Counted from the first letter of the stretch, positions 27,343 to 36,593 are shown. The stretch: 64,000 bases of DNA from Chitinophaga pinensis (GCA_945870425.1 CAMBSD010000004.1:62001-126000); one strand, 5' to 3'. A program made the numbers and translations. Notes: generated from the sequence alone by a model not told the origin.

Positions 27343-28410
27343 ATGTCAAAACAAATACTAATAACGGGTGGTGCGGGCTTTGTTGGCTCTACATTGTGTA
27401 TCAATTTTAAAAAATTATACCCAAGCTATACCGTGTATGCTTTTGACAACCTTAGACGCAGAGGTTCTGAATTAAATCTTCCCCGATTAAAAGAGGCTGG
27501 AGTGGTGTTTATTCATGGTGATATTCGCAACCAAGAAGATTTAAACCAGTTTGAACATTTGGATGTCATTATTGATGCTTCTGCAGATCCTTCAGTATTA
27601 TCTGGAATTAATTCTCCGATTTATCCGCTTATCAATGCTAATTTATTTGGAACTGTAAATTGTTTGGAATTAGCTGACAAACACAAAGCAGCTTTTATTT
27701 TTCTATCGACAAGTAGAATATACCCAATCAAGAACCTTGAATCAGCAGCCTTTGAAGAATTGGAAACCCGATTTGTTTGGAAGGACGAACAATTATTAAG
27801 AGGTATCAGCTCGAAAGGTGTAACAGAAGATTTCCCTCTAGAAGGGAGCCGCAGCTTCTATGGTGCCACCAAACTAGCATCAGAGTTAATGATTACTGAA
27901 TACAACGAATTGCGTGGCATGCAAACCATTATCAATCGTTGTGGGGTAATTAGTGGGCCATGGCAAATGGGTAAAGTAGACCAAGGGGTATTGGTTCTGT
28001 GGCTTGCTAGACATTATTTTAAACAAAATTTAAGCTATATAGGCTATGGCGGAACAGGCAAGCAAATGCGTGATATCATGCATGCTGATGATTTATTTGA
28101 TTTGATTAACCACCAAGTACACAATTTTGATTTATATAGTGGCAAAACCTTAAATGCGGGAGGTGGACTTGATGTTAGCTTTAGCTTGCAAGAGCTAACT
28201 GTATTATGCCAAGAAGTTACTGGAAATAGTATTGAAATAAATTCAGTAAAAGAAAATAGAACCGCAGATATCAGAATATATGTAGGTGATTCAAGACAAT
28301 TAAATGCATTATGTGGATGGAAACCCAAAAGAGATATTAAAAAATTGGTAGCCGAAACATTTGATTGGCTAAAACAAAACGAACATAATTTAAAAAATAT
28401 TTTAGGATAG
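27343..28410 (+). CDS. NAD-dependent epimerase/dehydratase (extended SDR)
   Basis: 355 residues from the ATG at 27343; a TTG 18 bases upstream is less likely. The NAD fold is ILITGGAGFVGSTLC. The catalytic pair is present as FYGATK (YxxxK), and the substrate part has VISGPWQMGKVDQGV and QMRDIMHADDLFDL. Closest in outline to CDP-paratose/tyvelose epimerases and related nucleotide-sugar epimerases. First gene of an operon with a second epimerase, a GT2 and a GT4 enzyme, so it likely makes an unusual nucleotide sugar for a surface glycan. A near -7 box (TAAACTTG, 27320-27327) precedes it. Confidence 0.85.
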   Translation: MSKQILITGGAGFVGSTLCINFKKLYPSYTVYAFDNLRRRGSELNLPRLKEAGVVFIHGDIRNQEDLNQFEHLDVIIDASADPSVLSGINSPIYPLINANLFGTVNCLELADKHKAAFIFLSTSRIYPIKNLESAAFEELETRFVWKDEQLLRGISSKGVTEDFPLEGSRSFYGATKLASELMITEYNELRGMQTIINRCGVISGPWQMGKVDQGVLVLWLARHYFKQNLSYIGYGGTGKQMRDIMHADDLFDLINHQVHNFDLYSGKTLNAGGGLDVSFSLQELTVLCQEVTGNSIEINSVKENRTADIRIYVGDSRQLNALCGWKPKRDIKKLVAETFDWLKQNEHNLKNILG

Positions 28411-28450
28411 AGACGTTTAATTAAACTTCTCCACATATTTAAAAACAAAG

Positions 28451-29521
28451 ATGAACATAGCATTAGTAACAGGAAGCAGCGGATTGATTGGGGGAGAATC
28501 GGTAGAGTTTTTTTCGCAAAAATTTGATTTGGTAATTGGTATTGATAACAATTTGCGTTCCTATTTTTTCGGAGCAGATGGATCCACCATTTGGAACAAA
28601 GACAGGTTGAGTTCAAAATACCAAAATTTTAAACCTTATGAAATTGACATACGTGATTATGCCTCATTAGAGAAGGTTTTTGCTGAATATGGAAAAGATA
28701 TAAAACTGATAGTACATGCGGCTGCACAACCCAGTCACGATTGGGCTGCCAAAGAACCTTTGACCGATTTTGGCGTGAATGCAACTGGCACATTAAACAT
28801 GTTGGAACTAACTCGATTACATTGTGCTGATGCCGTTTTTATTTTTACATCTACCAATAAAGTATACGGAGATACACCTAATTTCTTACCATTGGTTGAA
28901 TTAGAAAAAAGATGGGAGATAGATGAATCGCACTCATATTTTAAAGATGGTATTGACGAGTCGATGAGCATTGACCAAACCAAACATTCGGTTTTTGGTG
29001 CTAGCAAAGTAGCCGCTGATGTTATGGTTCAAGAATATGGTAAATATTTTGGCATGAAAACAGGAGTTTTCAGAGGTGGCTGCCTAACGGGACCCAACCA
29101 CAGCGGTGCTCAATTGCATGGGTTTTTAGCCTATTTAATGAAATGTGCCATAACCAAAAATCATTATACCATATTTGGATATAAAGGCAAACAAGTGCGT
29201 GACAATATTCACAGCCATGATTTAGTAAATATGTTTTGGCATTATTACCAAAACCCTCGTCAAGGAGAGGTATACAATGCAGGTGGTGGTAGACATGCCA
29301 ATTGCAGTATGCTTGAAGCCATAGATTGGTGCGAGAAAATAGCTGGAAATAAAATGAGTTTTAGTTATAGTGAAACAAATCGCATAGGTGATCATATTTG
29401 GTATGTGAGTGATGTAAATAAATTTAAATCGCATTACCCAACTTGGGATTGGACATTCAACCTTGAACAAACCTTGGTTGAAATGCATGATAAGATGCTT
29501 GTTAGAATTCAAACATCATAA
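28451..29521 (+). CDS. CDP-paratose 2-epimerase-like SDR with Phe in place of catalytic Tyr
   Basis: 356 residues. NAD motif [17 protein letters not shown]; the [15 protein letters not shown] segment and [17 protein letters not shown] are like CDP-paratose (tyvelose) 2-epimerases, which invert C2 of a CDP-dideoxyhexose. The expected YxxxK reads FGASK, so residue 182 is Phe while Lys186 stays. C2 epimerisation by this family proceeds by oxidation and reduction of the sugar ring, so loss of the Tyr hydroxyl would be surprising unless this subfamily uses another base. It follows the first epimerase by 40 bases, suggesting that two consecutive sugar modifications feed the glycosyltransferases downstream. 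Confidence 0.85.
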   Translation: MNIALVTGSSGLIGGESVEFFSQKFDLVIGIDNNLRSYFFGADGSTIWNKDRLSSKYQNFKPYEIDIRDYASLEKVFAEYGKDIKLIVHAAAQPSHDWAAKEPLTDFGVNATGTLNMLELTRLHCADAVFIFTSTNKVYGDTPNFLPLVELEKRWEIDESHSYFKDGIDESMSIDQTKHSVFGASKVAADVMVQEYGKYFGMKTGVFRGGCLTGPNHSGAQLHGFLAYLMKCAITKNHYTIFGYKGKQVRDNIHSHDLVNMFWHYYQNPRQGEVYNAGGGRHANCSMLEAIDWCEKIAGNKMSFSYSETNRIGDHIWYVSDVNKFKSHYPTWDWTFNLEQTLVEMHDKMLVRIQTS

Positions 29522-29530
29522 AAACAAAAC

Positions 29531-30268
29531 GTGAAGCTAAGCATTGTCATACCTGCCTACAACGAAGCCGAATCCATTGGCGAAACCCTCCATGCCATTT
29601 ATGATAAACTTAAAACTACGGATATCAATCACCAGATATTAGTGGTAAATGATAATTCTAAAGATAATACACTTGAAGTTTTAAGTGATTTACAGAAGCT
29701 AATTCCTACACTTGATATTATTACCAATAACGGCCCAAATGGATTTGGTTATGCCGTTCGTAAAGGTTTAGAGAACTTTAGTGGCGATTGCGTGGCAGTA
29801 GTTATGGCAGATTTGAGCGACTCACCTGAAGACATTGTTAAATTCTATAACAAAATGCAAGAAGGATATGATTGTGTTTTTGGAACACGCTGGAGCAAGG
29901 GTGGTAAAGTATATGATTACCCAACACACAAACTCTATCTCAATCGATTTTTTAATAATATTGTTCGAATATTATTTGGGATAAAATATAATGATGTTAC
30001 GAATGCTTTTAAAATGTATAAAAGAGAGACAATACAAGGCATTCAACCTTTTCTATCCCCACACTTCAACCTTACTGTTGAGCTACCATTAAAAGCCATT
30101 ATAAGAGGCTACACATATACTGTTTTACCCAACTCTTGGACAAATAGAAAACACGGAGTTAGTAAACTAAAAATTAGAGAAATGGGCAGCAGGTATTTTT
30201 TTATTTTACTCTATTGTTTAATCGAAAAATTCTTCGCCCAAGGAGATTTTAAGAAAAAGTGGGATTAA
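29531..30268 (+). CDS. GT2 family glycosyltransferase (dolichyl-phosphate mannosyltransferase-like)
   Basis: 245 residues. GT-A motifs: LSIVIPAYNEAESIGETL, VVNDNSKDNTLEVL and the metal site VVMADLSDSPED, with the later FGTRWSKGG. The length and lack of membrane helices fit soluble polyprenyl-phosphate sugar synthases. The start is GTG, 9 bases after the epimerase stop; there is no nearby ATG and the N-terminus is canonical. Co-transcribed with the two epimerases, it probably transfers their product to a lipid carrier or growing glycan. Confidence 0.9.
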   Translation: MKLSIVIPAYNEAESIGETLHAIYDKLKTTDINHQILVVNDNSKDNTLEVLSDLQKLIPTLDIITNNGPNGFGYAVRKGLENFSGDCVAVVMADLSDSPEDIVKFYNKMQEGYDCVFGTRWSKGGKVYDYPTHKLYLNRFFNNIVRILFGIKYNDVTNAFKMYKRETIQGIQPFLSPHFNLTVELPLKAIIRGYTYTVLPNSWTNRKHGVSKLKIREMGSRYFFILLYCLIEKFFAQGDFKKKWD

Positions 30269-30330
30269 TTTTAATTGAATTGTAATTAAATTTTATTGTT
30301 ATTATTTATTTATAATTGTAATAAAAAAAC

Positions 30331-31446
30331 TTGAAGGTATTAATTGACGATGAGATTTTTTATAGACAAAGATTTGGAGGTATATCCAAAGTCTTTTATG
30401 AAATAATTAGACGTCTTAAAAAAGAAATTTCCATAGAATTGGATTTCCAAAACCTGTACTCAGAGAATGACCTTTTACTTAGTTTACAAGCTCCACAAAT
30501 TAAACCCTTCCTCTTGAATCAAAATTTCCCCTTAAAAGGAAAAATGATAAGAGGAGTGAATCACTTGATATCTCATAAAAGAATAAATAATGTTTTAAGA
30601 AATATTAAGCCTGATATATTCCATCCAACGTTTTATAGCAATTACTATTTCGATGCTTTGGAAGCAAGTCCAAATACCAAATTAATATTTACTGTACATG
30701 ATCTTATACATGAAAAATTTGGAGAAACTCAACATTACCAAAATTTAGCAAATAAGAAGAAAGAAAATATAGAAAAGGCTGATGCTATAATTGTTATATC
30801 AGAAAATACAAAAAAAGATATACTCCAAATTTATCCCACAATTCGACACGAAAAAATTCATGTAAATTACTTAGCTCAATCAATTACCGACTATAATTCT
30901 ACTAAAATCAGTTTACCCGATAAGTATATTTTATTTGTTGGTTCTCGCTCATTTTACAAAGGTTTCGATATTATGCTCGAAGCATTTGCGCAAATAGGTC
31001 AACAAAACACAAACCTATTTTTGCTATGCACAGGAAGCGAAACCTTTAATACAAATGAAGAAAAAAAAATATCAAAACTTGGTTTAAAAGATGTGATTAT
31101 TCATAAATCATTGGGCATATCAGAACTCCGATATGCCTATGAAAATTCAGAAATGTTTGTTTTTCCTTCAAACTATGAAGGATTTGGTATACCTATTTTA
31201 GAGGCATTTGCCTGTAAAACTCCTGTCATAATAAGCAATAGTAGCAGTTTACCTGAAATTGCTGGAAATGCAGCCTTGGTTTTTGAGAAAAATAACAAGG
31301 AGGATTTGGCAATTAAAATGAACTTGTTATTATCGAATACAAGTCTAAAAAACGAAATGATTGAGAAAGGTATTGCAAGAGAAAAAGAGTTTTCTTGGGA
31401 AAAGCATTATCAAAATACTTTAGCGATTTACAAATCTCTTTGTTAA
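30331..31446 (+). CDS. GT4 family glycosyltransferase
   Basis: 371 residues of GT-B fold. The N-terminal domain opens with the RFGGISKVFYEI loop typical of mannosyltransferase-like GT4 enzymes and contains FTVHDLIHEKF. The C-terminal nucleotide-sugar domain has ILFVGSRSFYKGFDIML and the EX7E region FPSNYEGFGIPILEAFACKTPVI. The start is TTG; there is no ATG nearby and the family N-terminus KVLIDDEIF starts there. Fourth gene of the operon. It probably adds a sugar to a cell-surface polysaccharide or O-antigen-like chain. Confidence 0.9.
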   Translation: MKVLIDDEIFYRQRFGGISKVFYEIIRRLKKEISIELDFQNLYSENDLLLSLQAPQIKPFLLNQNFPLKGKMIRGVNHLISHKRINNVLRNIKPDIFHPTFYSNYYFDALEASPNTKLIFTVHDLIHEKFGETQHYQNLANKKKENIEKADAIIVISENTKKDILQIYPTIRHEKIHVNYLAQSITDYNSTKISLPDKYILFVGSRSFYKGFDIMLEAFAQIGQQNTNLFLLCTGSETFNTNEEKKISKLGLKDVIIHKSLGISELRYAYENSEMFVFPSNYEGFGIPILEAFACKTPVIISNSSSLPEIAGNAALVFEKNNKEDLAIKMNLLLSNTSLKNEMIEKGIAREKEFSWEKHYQNTLAIYKSLC

Positions 31447-31447
31447 A

Positions 31448-32026
31448 ATGACCATCCTACTTATAGACAATTTTGATAGTTTCACTTACATGCTCAAAGA
31501 TTATATTGAGCAATGTGGGGTTAATTGTGTTGTTTATAGAAACGATGAAATAACTATAGATGAACTAGCTAAAAAACATTTTGATGCCATTGTTATATCT
31601 CCTGGACCTTTATCACCAAATTTTGCAGGTATAAGCTTAGAATTAATACATCATTACCATACCACAAAGCCCATTCTTGGCGTATGTTTGGGACATCAAG
31701 CAATTGCACAATATTTTGGAGCTAAAATTAATAAAGCCAAACTACCTAGACATGGTAAGGTTGATAAAATGCATCACAACCAAGTACCCCTTTTTGAAAA
31801 TATACCAACAGAATTTTTCGCTACTCGCTATCATTCATTGATTGCTGAAGAGATACCAGATTGCCTTGTCGTAAATTGTAGTTGCGCCACTGAAATAATG
31901 GGGATTCAACATAAAGAGTTACCCATATATGGAATTCAATTTCATCCTGAAAGTTGTCAAACTGAATATGGAATTGATATTATTAAAAACTTTATGAAGA
32001 TAGCTTCGGACCTTTCAATAAATTAG
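31448..32026 (+). CDS. pabA: Glutamine amidotransferase, PabA/TrpG type
   Basis: 192 residues. Class I amidotransferase supplying ammonia from glutamine to aminodeoxychorismate or anthranilate synthase. Motifs: LLIDNFDSFTYML, SPGPLSP, catalytic Cys in GVCLGHQAIAQYFG, and the His-Glu pair in QFHPESCQTEYG. Many bacteria use one copy for both folate and tryptophan pathways, and the sequence does not decide which. It begins one base after the GT4 stop, so it is transcribed with the glycan genes, while no pabB or trpE is nearby. The stop overlaps the convergent asparaginase gene by 4 bases. Confidence 0.9.
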   Translation: MTILLIDNFDSFTYMLKDYIEQCGVNCVVYRNDEITIDELAKKHFDAIVISPGPLSPNFAGISLELIHHYHTTKPILGVCLGHQAIAQYFGAKINKAKLPRHGKVDKMHHNQVPLFENIPTEFFATRYHSLIAEEIPDCLVVNCSCATEIMGIQHKELPIYGIQFHPESCQTEYGIDIIKNFMKIASDLSIN

Positions 32027-32967
32027 TCTTCATATATCTTAACATGAGAAGTTTCACCTTCAACACTCCAAGCACGATACATACCTTGTGAGTTAAATGG
32101 TAGTTCAATATTACCCATTGCATCAATAGCAATAAGTCCACCTTCACCACCAAATTTCACCAACTTATCTTTTACTACATAATCACATGCTTGTTTAAGT
32201 GAATAGCCTTTGTATTCCATTAAACAACTAATATCATGAGCAACTACAGCTCTTATGAAAAACTCACCATGACCCGTACAACTTATAGCACAGGTTTTAT
32301 TATTCGCATAAGTCCCCGCTCCAATGATGGGAGAATCTCCAATACGTCCAAACCTCTTGTTTGTCATGCCACCTGTAGAAGTAGCAGCAGCAATATTTCC
32401 ATACATATCAATTGCTACTGCACCAACTGTTCCAAATTTTCGTTCACCTTTTTCCGTTTTATCACTGTGGTCTAATTGATAAGTATCGCTATCTTTTACG
32501 TCTTGCCATTGTTTGTATCGCTCTTCTGTATAAAAATAAGATTCATCTTGAAATGATATGCCTACAGTTTTACCAAACGCTTCAGCTTCTTTGCCACATA
32601 AAAACACATGCCCTGATTTTTCCTTCACAGCACGAGCTAAACTAACAGGATTTTTTGCTAAACTAATTCCACTTACAGCACCTGCTTCAAGTGTATTTCC
32701 ATCCATAATGGAAGCATCCATTTCGTGTGTTCCATTGTTTGTAAAAACAGCACCACGACCAGCATTAAACAATGGAAAATCTTCCATAGATTTAACTGCA
32801 GCTTCAACGGCATCTATACTTGACCCACCACTATTTAAAATAGAATTTCCAGCATCAATGGCATCTGATAACCCCTGGGAATAGGCTATTTCTTTTTGGA
32901 CAGTCATTAAACTACGAAGAATGGTTCCAGCTCCTCCGTGAATGGCAATGGCAAATTTTTTTCTCAT
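32023..32967 (-). CDS. Isoaspartyl peptidase / plant-type L-asparaginase
   Basis: 314 residues of the Ntn-hydrolase family, which self-cleaves before a Thr that becomes the nucleophile. The cleavage motif is GTVGAVAID (Gly-Thr, near residue 171), followed by TSTGGMTNKRFGRIGDSP and GAGTYANN, and the later TGHGEFFIRAVVA. N-terminal IHGGAGTI is also typical. It removes isoaspartyl residues from peptides or hydrolyses asparagine in the cytoplasm; there is no signal peptide. It shares a transcript with the downstream LolE-like gene only if that gene is read first; the two abut head to tail (32967 and 32968). Confidence 0.92.
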   Translation of the reverse strand: MRKKFAIAIHGGAGTILRSLMTVQKEIAYSQGLSDAIDAGNSILNSGGSSIDAVEAAVKSMEDFPLFNAGRGAVFTNNGTHEMDASIMDGNTLEAGAVSGISLAKNPVSLARAVKEKSGHVFLCGKEAEAFGKTVGISFQDESYFYTEERYKQWQDVKDSDTYQLDHSDKTEKGERKFGTVGAVAIDMYGNIAAATSTGGMTNKRFGRIGDSPIIGAGTYANNKTCAISCTGHGEFFIRAVVAHDISCLMEYKGYSLKQACDYVVKDKLVKFGGEGGLIAIDAMGNIELPFNSQGMYRAWSVEGETSHVKIYED

Positions 32968-34191
32968 TTATTGAATCATTTGTTTGGCTTTGTATGCCGG
33001 ATATAAAGAAGTGATAAACCCAATACCAACAATGGTTAAAAACACATACAAAAAGTCTGTTGCATTTATTCTTACTGGATATGAATCTATAATAAAACCT
33101 TGGCTTGAGGAGAAATTGATAAGGTTATATTCTTGTTGAAGCCAACAAATAGATCCTCCAAGTATAATGCCTACCAGGCCTCCAAAAATGGCTAGGATTA
33201 TTCCTTCAAACATAAATATTTTTCTAGCCTGATTAGCCGTCAAACCCATACTAGCAAATATTTTCAAGTCTTTTTTCTTTTCAATGACCAACATATATAA
33301 TGAGCCAACTGTATTAAATGCTGCCACCATCATAATAAATAGAAGAATCATAAAACTTATGAACTTTTCAGACTTCATTACCTTATAGAATGAATCTCGT
33401 TGTTGAAATCGATTTTTAACCAAAAATGAATCTCCTGCATTTTCTTCAATTTGCGACCTAATCTTATCCATAGATGCATCATTTCTCAATCTAATTTCAA
33501 TAGCTGAAACCTGATTTTTCTTTTCAAGAAGTGGCTCAATAAAACGAAGAGGAACAAGGATGTATTTATTATCTACTTCTTCTTGGATACCCAAAACACC
33601 AATTGGAAAAATGGGATTTCTTTTAAATGCATTTTCTGCATTTAGCAAATCAATTTCTCCTTTTGATGGAACATAAATGGTAAGAAAATTAAATTGATCA
33701 TCGGGTTGAACGCCCAGTTGGTAGGCCAAACCTTGACCAATTAATGCAAAATTCGTATCTCCTTCTTGCAATAATAATGCCCCTGAAATAAGGTTGGTAT
33801 CCAATTGCACCGCATTAAGGTAAGTCTCATCAACACCTTTGACAGTTGCTAGCACTTGCTTGCCATTATACCTTGCTAGCACATTCTCTTCAATCACATA
33901 ATTTACATGTAGAACACCATCTATATTTTTTATTTGAGCAATATTTAATTGAGATGTAGGAAAACTCTTTCCTACAGTTGATGTAATTTGAATATCCGCA
34001 TCGAATTGACTGTAGAGGGTTGAAAATAGGTTTTCAAAACCATTAAAAACAGACAATACAATAATCAATGCGGCTGCACCAACCACATAACCCAAAAGGG
34101 ATATTCCAGAAATAATTGTAATGATATTGAAAGATCCTTCTCGCCTACGCGAAAAAAAATAACGAAAAGCTATTTTAAGAGGGAGGTTCAT
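32968..34191 (-). CDS. FtsX-like ABC transporter permease (LolC/E type)
   Basis: 407 residues: an N-terminal membrane helix (NIITIISGISLLGYVVGAAAL), a large periplasmic domain (about 60-260), then three helices from ~270 to the end with the permease loop (VIEKKKDLKIFASMGLTANQARKIFMFEG). This is the arrangement of LolC/LolE, which with LolD moves lipoproteins out of the inner membrane. No ATPase gene is adjacent. It is the first of a pair with the asparaginase gene, read head to tail without a gap, and lies 13 bases downstream of the HepT gene. Confidence 0.88.
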   Translation of the reverse strand: MNLPLKIAFRYFFSRRREGSFNIITIISGISLLGYVVGAAALIIVLSVFNGFENLFSTLYSQFDADIQITSTVGKSFPTSQLNIAQIKNIDGVLHVNYVIEENVLARYNGKQVLATVKGVDETYLNAVQLDTNLISGALLLQEGDTNFALIGQGLAYQLGVQPDDQFNFLTIYVPSKGEIDLLNAENAFKRNPIFPIGVLGIQEEVDNKYILVPLRFIEPLLEKKNQVSAIEIRLRNDASMDKIRSQIEENAGDSFLVKNRFQQRDSFYKVMKSEKFISFMILLFIMMVAAFNTVGSLYMLVIEKKKDLKIFASMGLTANQARKIFMFEGIILAIFGGLVGIILGGSICWLQQEYNLINFSSSQGFIIDSYPVRINATDFLYVFLTIVGIGFITSLYPAYKAKQMIQ

Positions 34192-34204
34192 AGGCTGTAT
34201 ATAG

Positions 34205-34558
34205 TTATTTTGATTCTAAGGAACTAACAACCACAGAAATTTTTTCTTTTAAATAAGGAATATCATTCTTATTTATTTCCCAGACCAAATTAGTGTCAAC
34301 ACCAAAATATTCATGAACAATAACATTTCTCATTCCTACAATCTGAGCCCATTCTATATCAGTAAATTTGCTTTTAATTTCTTCTGAAATGTGATTACTT
34401 ACCTCTCCAATTATCTCCATTTGTTTTATGCAAGCAAACCTCATCATTGAGTTGCTAATAAACTCAGTAAAATCTGATGATACCAAATAGGTTTCTATTT
34501 CATGTATGGCTTCCGAGATATGCTGTAAACGGATACTATCTCCTAACTTACCTCGCAT
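34205..34558 (-). CDS. hepT: HepT-like HEPN ribonuclease toxin (DUF86)
   Basis: 117 residues, all helical. The RX4HXY ribonuclease motif is seen as RNVIVHEY near residue 77, in the typical context IVGMRNVIVHEYFGVD. HepT proteins cleave RNA and are silenced by the neighbouring MntA, which AMPylates a Tyr in or near this motif. It overlaps mntA by 11 bases, the usual order for this operon (antitoxin first). A small chromosomal toxin-antitoxin or phage-defence pair is the likely role. Confidence 0.9.
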   Translation of the reverse strand: MRGKLGDSIRLQHISEAIHEIETYLVSSDFTEFISNSMMRFACIKQMEIIGEVSNHISEEIKSKFTDIEWAQIVGMRNVIVHEYFGVDTNLVWEINKNDIPYLKEKISVVVSSLESK

Positions 34559-34841
34559 ATATCAATTGTTTTTCACGATCAACTATGGGTTTAATATATT
34601 TGGATAGGCCATTTGAAGATACCAAATCTACTTTGGTGTTCAATAGTTTTTCGAGGTCTAACTGCATTTGAACAAAGCCCAATCCTATTTTCTGAGAATA
34701 ATCTAAATCAACTAAAATATCACTATCGCTTTGACTGTGTTCTTCATCTCCTACATAAGAACCAAATAGATATGCCTTTAAAACTGGCCGTGTCTTAAAG
34801 TATGTCTTTATTAATTCTAATTTGTGCTTATCGAAACTCAT
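34548..34841 (-). CDS. mntA: MntA-like nucleotidyltransferase antitoxin
   Basis: 97 residues of the minimal nucleotidyltransferase fold. The motif GSX10DXD is intact: FGSYVGDEEHSQSDSDILVD. A third carboxylate is likely in KVDLVS. It transfers AMP to HepT to neutralise it. A TAnnTTTG box sits just upstream of the ATG, so this pair has its own promoter even though the lolE-like and asparaginase genes follow closely in the same direction. Confidence 0.9.
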   Translation of the reverse strand: MSFDKHKLELIKTYFKTRPVLKAYLFGSYVGDEEHSQSDSDILVDLDYSQKIGLGFVQMQLDLEKLLNTKVDLVSSNGLSKYIKPIVDREKQLIYAR

Positions 34842-34845
34842 AAAA

Positions 34846-34853
34846 CAAAGATA
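34846..34853 (-). promoter_or_regulatory. TAnnTTTG -7 box for mntA-hepT
   Basis: TATCTTTG on the minus strand, 4 bases before the mntA ATG at 34841. Transcription from it would give an essentially leaderless mRNA for the pair. Confidence 0.55.
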
Positions 34854-34879
34854 AAATTAAATTGAAATTTAGTTACAAA

Positions 34880-35683
34880 TTATTTCCAAGCCTTCACAAT
34901 CAAGCCTGTGCCTGTGCTGTGTTTGGTGTATGTATCAAGCCAGTTTAATAAATAGCTAAATGGGTAAGTAATTATATAGTAAAAAGGAAGAATAATGAAA
35001 AACGCTTTGCTTGCATTAAGCATTGTCATTGGGTACTTCATGCTTAGTTTCCATGCAATTTTGCCTGGTGCTCCATAGCTATAAAGTATTTCCATTTTGT
35101 CAAAACCAGCTTGTCTAAGTTTTTCAGCCATCTCCTCTTTTGGATATCCATCACGAACGTGCTCACCAATAAAACTTTCACCTGTTTCTTCATGCACATC
35201 ACTTCCACCTTGGTCGCTTGGTGTTGAAATTAATAGCATGGCTCCTGGTTTCATAGCTTGATGAAAATTTTTAAACACTTGAACATCTTCTAAAATATGT
35301 TCCATTACATCAACACACAAAACAAAATCGTATTTATTTACTGCAATCGATTGTGTTAAATCACCTACGGCAAACTTTGCATTGCTCAAATTACATTTAG
35401 CAAAAAATTGGTTGCAATCTGCAATTTGGTCGTCTTTCACATCTATGGCATCAATAGAATAGTTTCTGTTTTTGCTAGCCATATAAAAACTATATTGACC
35501 AAAACCCGAACCTGCATCCAATATCATGGCTGCTGGTTTTTCTCTCATCCATGCTTTCATTTCGCGGTGCACATGCCATGTGCGAAGCAATAGCAAGTCA
35601 AGCAATTTGTAAAACAATTTGCGCATGGCTGTCGAAGAATTGAAAACATTACCTAAGTCTTTTTTTATTGGGTCGTAATTCAT
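34880..35683 (-). CDS. Class I SAM-dependent methyltransferase
   Basis: 267 residues. Motif I is ILDAGSGFGQYSFYMA, the acidic strand-2 end is IDAIDVKDDQI, and motif IV is YDFVLCVDVMEHI. The C-terminus (about 215-245) has a hydrophobic stretch with FFIILPFYYIITYPF, possibly a membrane anchor. That could suit a lipid or glycolipid substrate, but nothing identifies it. It lies between the toxin pair and rbfA, on the same strand. Confidence 0.85.
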   Translation of the reverse strand: MNYDPIKKDLGNVFNSSTAMRKLFYKLLDLLLLRTWHVHREMKAWMREKPAAMILDAGSGFGQYSFYMASKNRNYSIDAIDVKDDQIADCNQFFAKCNLSNAKFAVGDLTQSIAVNKYDFVLCVDVMEHILEDVQVFKNFHQAMKPGAMLLISTPSDQGGSDVHEETGESFIGEHVRDGYPKEEMAEKLRQAGFDKMEILYSYGAPGKIAWKLSMKYPMTMLNASKAFFIILPFYYIITYPFSYLLNWLDTYTKHSTGTGLIVKAWK

Positions 35684-35721
35684 AATTTAATCGATGTGAA
35701 TGTATTTTTTGAGTATAATAC

Positions 35722-36087
35722 TTAATTGTTTTTCTTTTTTTCGTCCTGCTCTTTTACCTGCTTCATTACCTCTTCCATGTGAAAAACATAATCAAGACTA
35801 TCGTCAAGTAAAAACTGAAGCTCGGGCACAATGCGTGCCTGATTCCTTATTTTATTAGCCAATTCCTTTCTAATAACCGCTGATTGCAGTTTAATTAAGC
35901 TTAGAAGTTGCTCTTTATTTTTTTCGGCCAAGAAACTCAAAAACACCTTTGCATAACCTAAGTCTGGAGACACCTCTACCCTACTAATGGTTATAAATGC
36001 ATTATTAAAATCTCCTTTATGTTTCAAAAACACGTCAGAGAGATATTGTTGAATGATGCCTGCAAATTTTTCTTGGCGAATACTCAT
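35722..36087 (-). CDS. rbfA: Ribosome-binding factor A
   Basis: 121 residues with a KH-like fold. It begins SIRQEKFAGIIQQYLSDVF, continues with ISRVEVSPDLGYAKVFLSF, and has the ARIVPELQFLLDDSLDYV segment typical of RbfA, which binds the 30S subunit during 16S 5'-end maturation and cold growth. The Lys-rich C-terminal tail is common. It is followed by the methyltransferase gene on the same strand. Confidence 0.93.
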   Translation of the reverse strand: MSIRQEKFAGIIQQYLSDVFLKHKGDFNNAFITISRVEVSPDLGYAKVFLSFLAEKNKEQLLSLIKLQSAVIRKELANKIRNQARIVPELQFLLDDSLDYVFHMEEVMKQVKEQDEKKKNN

Positions 36088-36131
36088 AGCTGCAAATATG
36101 CTTATTTTTTAGCAGAGTATATAGCCAAAAA

Positions 36132-36518
36132 TCAAAGAGTTTTCTTGAATTTAAGAAAAAGCACAAAAGAGGCCAAAGTACAACCTAATGTATTGGCTGC
36201 CATGTCCATATAATCGTAACTGCGGTTGATGAATACAGTGGCTTGTAAAACTTCAATGATTAAACCATACAAGGCACTTATCACAAAGGCAGGTAGAATA
36301 AGTCTTAAGGATAGCCCATTTGAAGGTGATTTGCGTTTTCTATCAGTAGCAATAAACCACGTTTGAAGGCCAAAAAGGGTAATATGTGCCAAAGAATCTG
36401 GTTGAATGATGTCAGTAAAATGAATTTGTGGGATATAACTACCGTTCATTCCGCATACGCAAAGAATAAAAAGAGCCCATAATAAACTGTAAGTATAGGC
36501 ATAAAAGAATCTGTTCAT
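36132..36518 (-). CDS. VanZ-family membrane protein
   Basis: 128 residues from the ATG at 36518; the longer frame uses a TTG and lacks a natural N-terminus. Four membrane helices are seen, with the VanZ-like pairs DSLAHITLFG after helix 1 and IIEVLQATVFINRSYDYMDMAANTLG (read in two parts) around helix 3-4. The family includes the teicoplanin-resistance accessory protein VanZ, but most members have unknown roles. It lies on the minus strand upstream of rbfA. Confidence 0.82.
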   Translation of the reverse strand: MNRFFYAYTYSLLWALFILCVCGMNGSYIPQIHFTDIIQPDSLAHITLFGLQTWFIATDRKRKSPSNGLSLRLILPAFVISALYGLIIEVLQATVFINRSYDYMDMAANTLGCTLASFVLFLKFKKTL

Positions 36519-36558
36519 GATAAATTGGTTACTATTTATTAGTAAAAGTGTCAAAAAA

Positions 36559-36586
36559 AAAGAGACGTTAAGTATAACGTCTCTTT
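36559..36586 (-). terminator. Intrinsic terminator after pgk
   Basis: Perfect 12-bp stem AAAGAGACGTTA / TAACGTCTCTTT, loop AGTA, then a long T run on the minus strand, 7 bases after the pgk stop. Confidence 0.92.
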
Positions 36587-36593
36587 CAAAATC

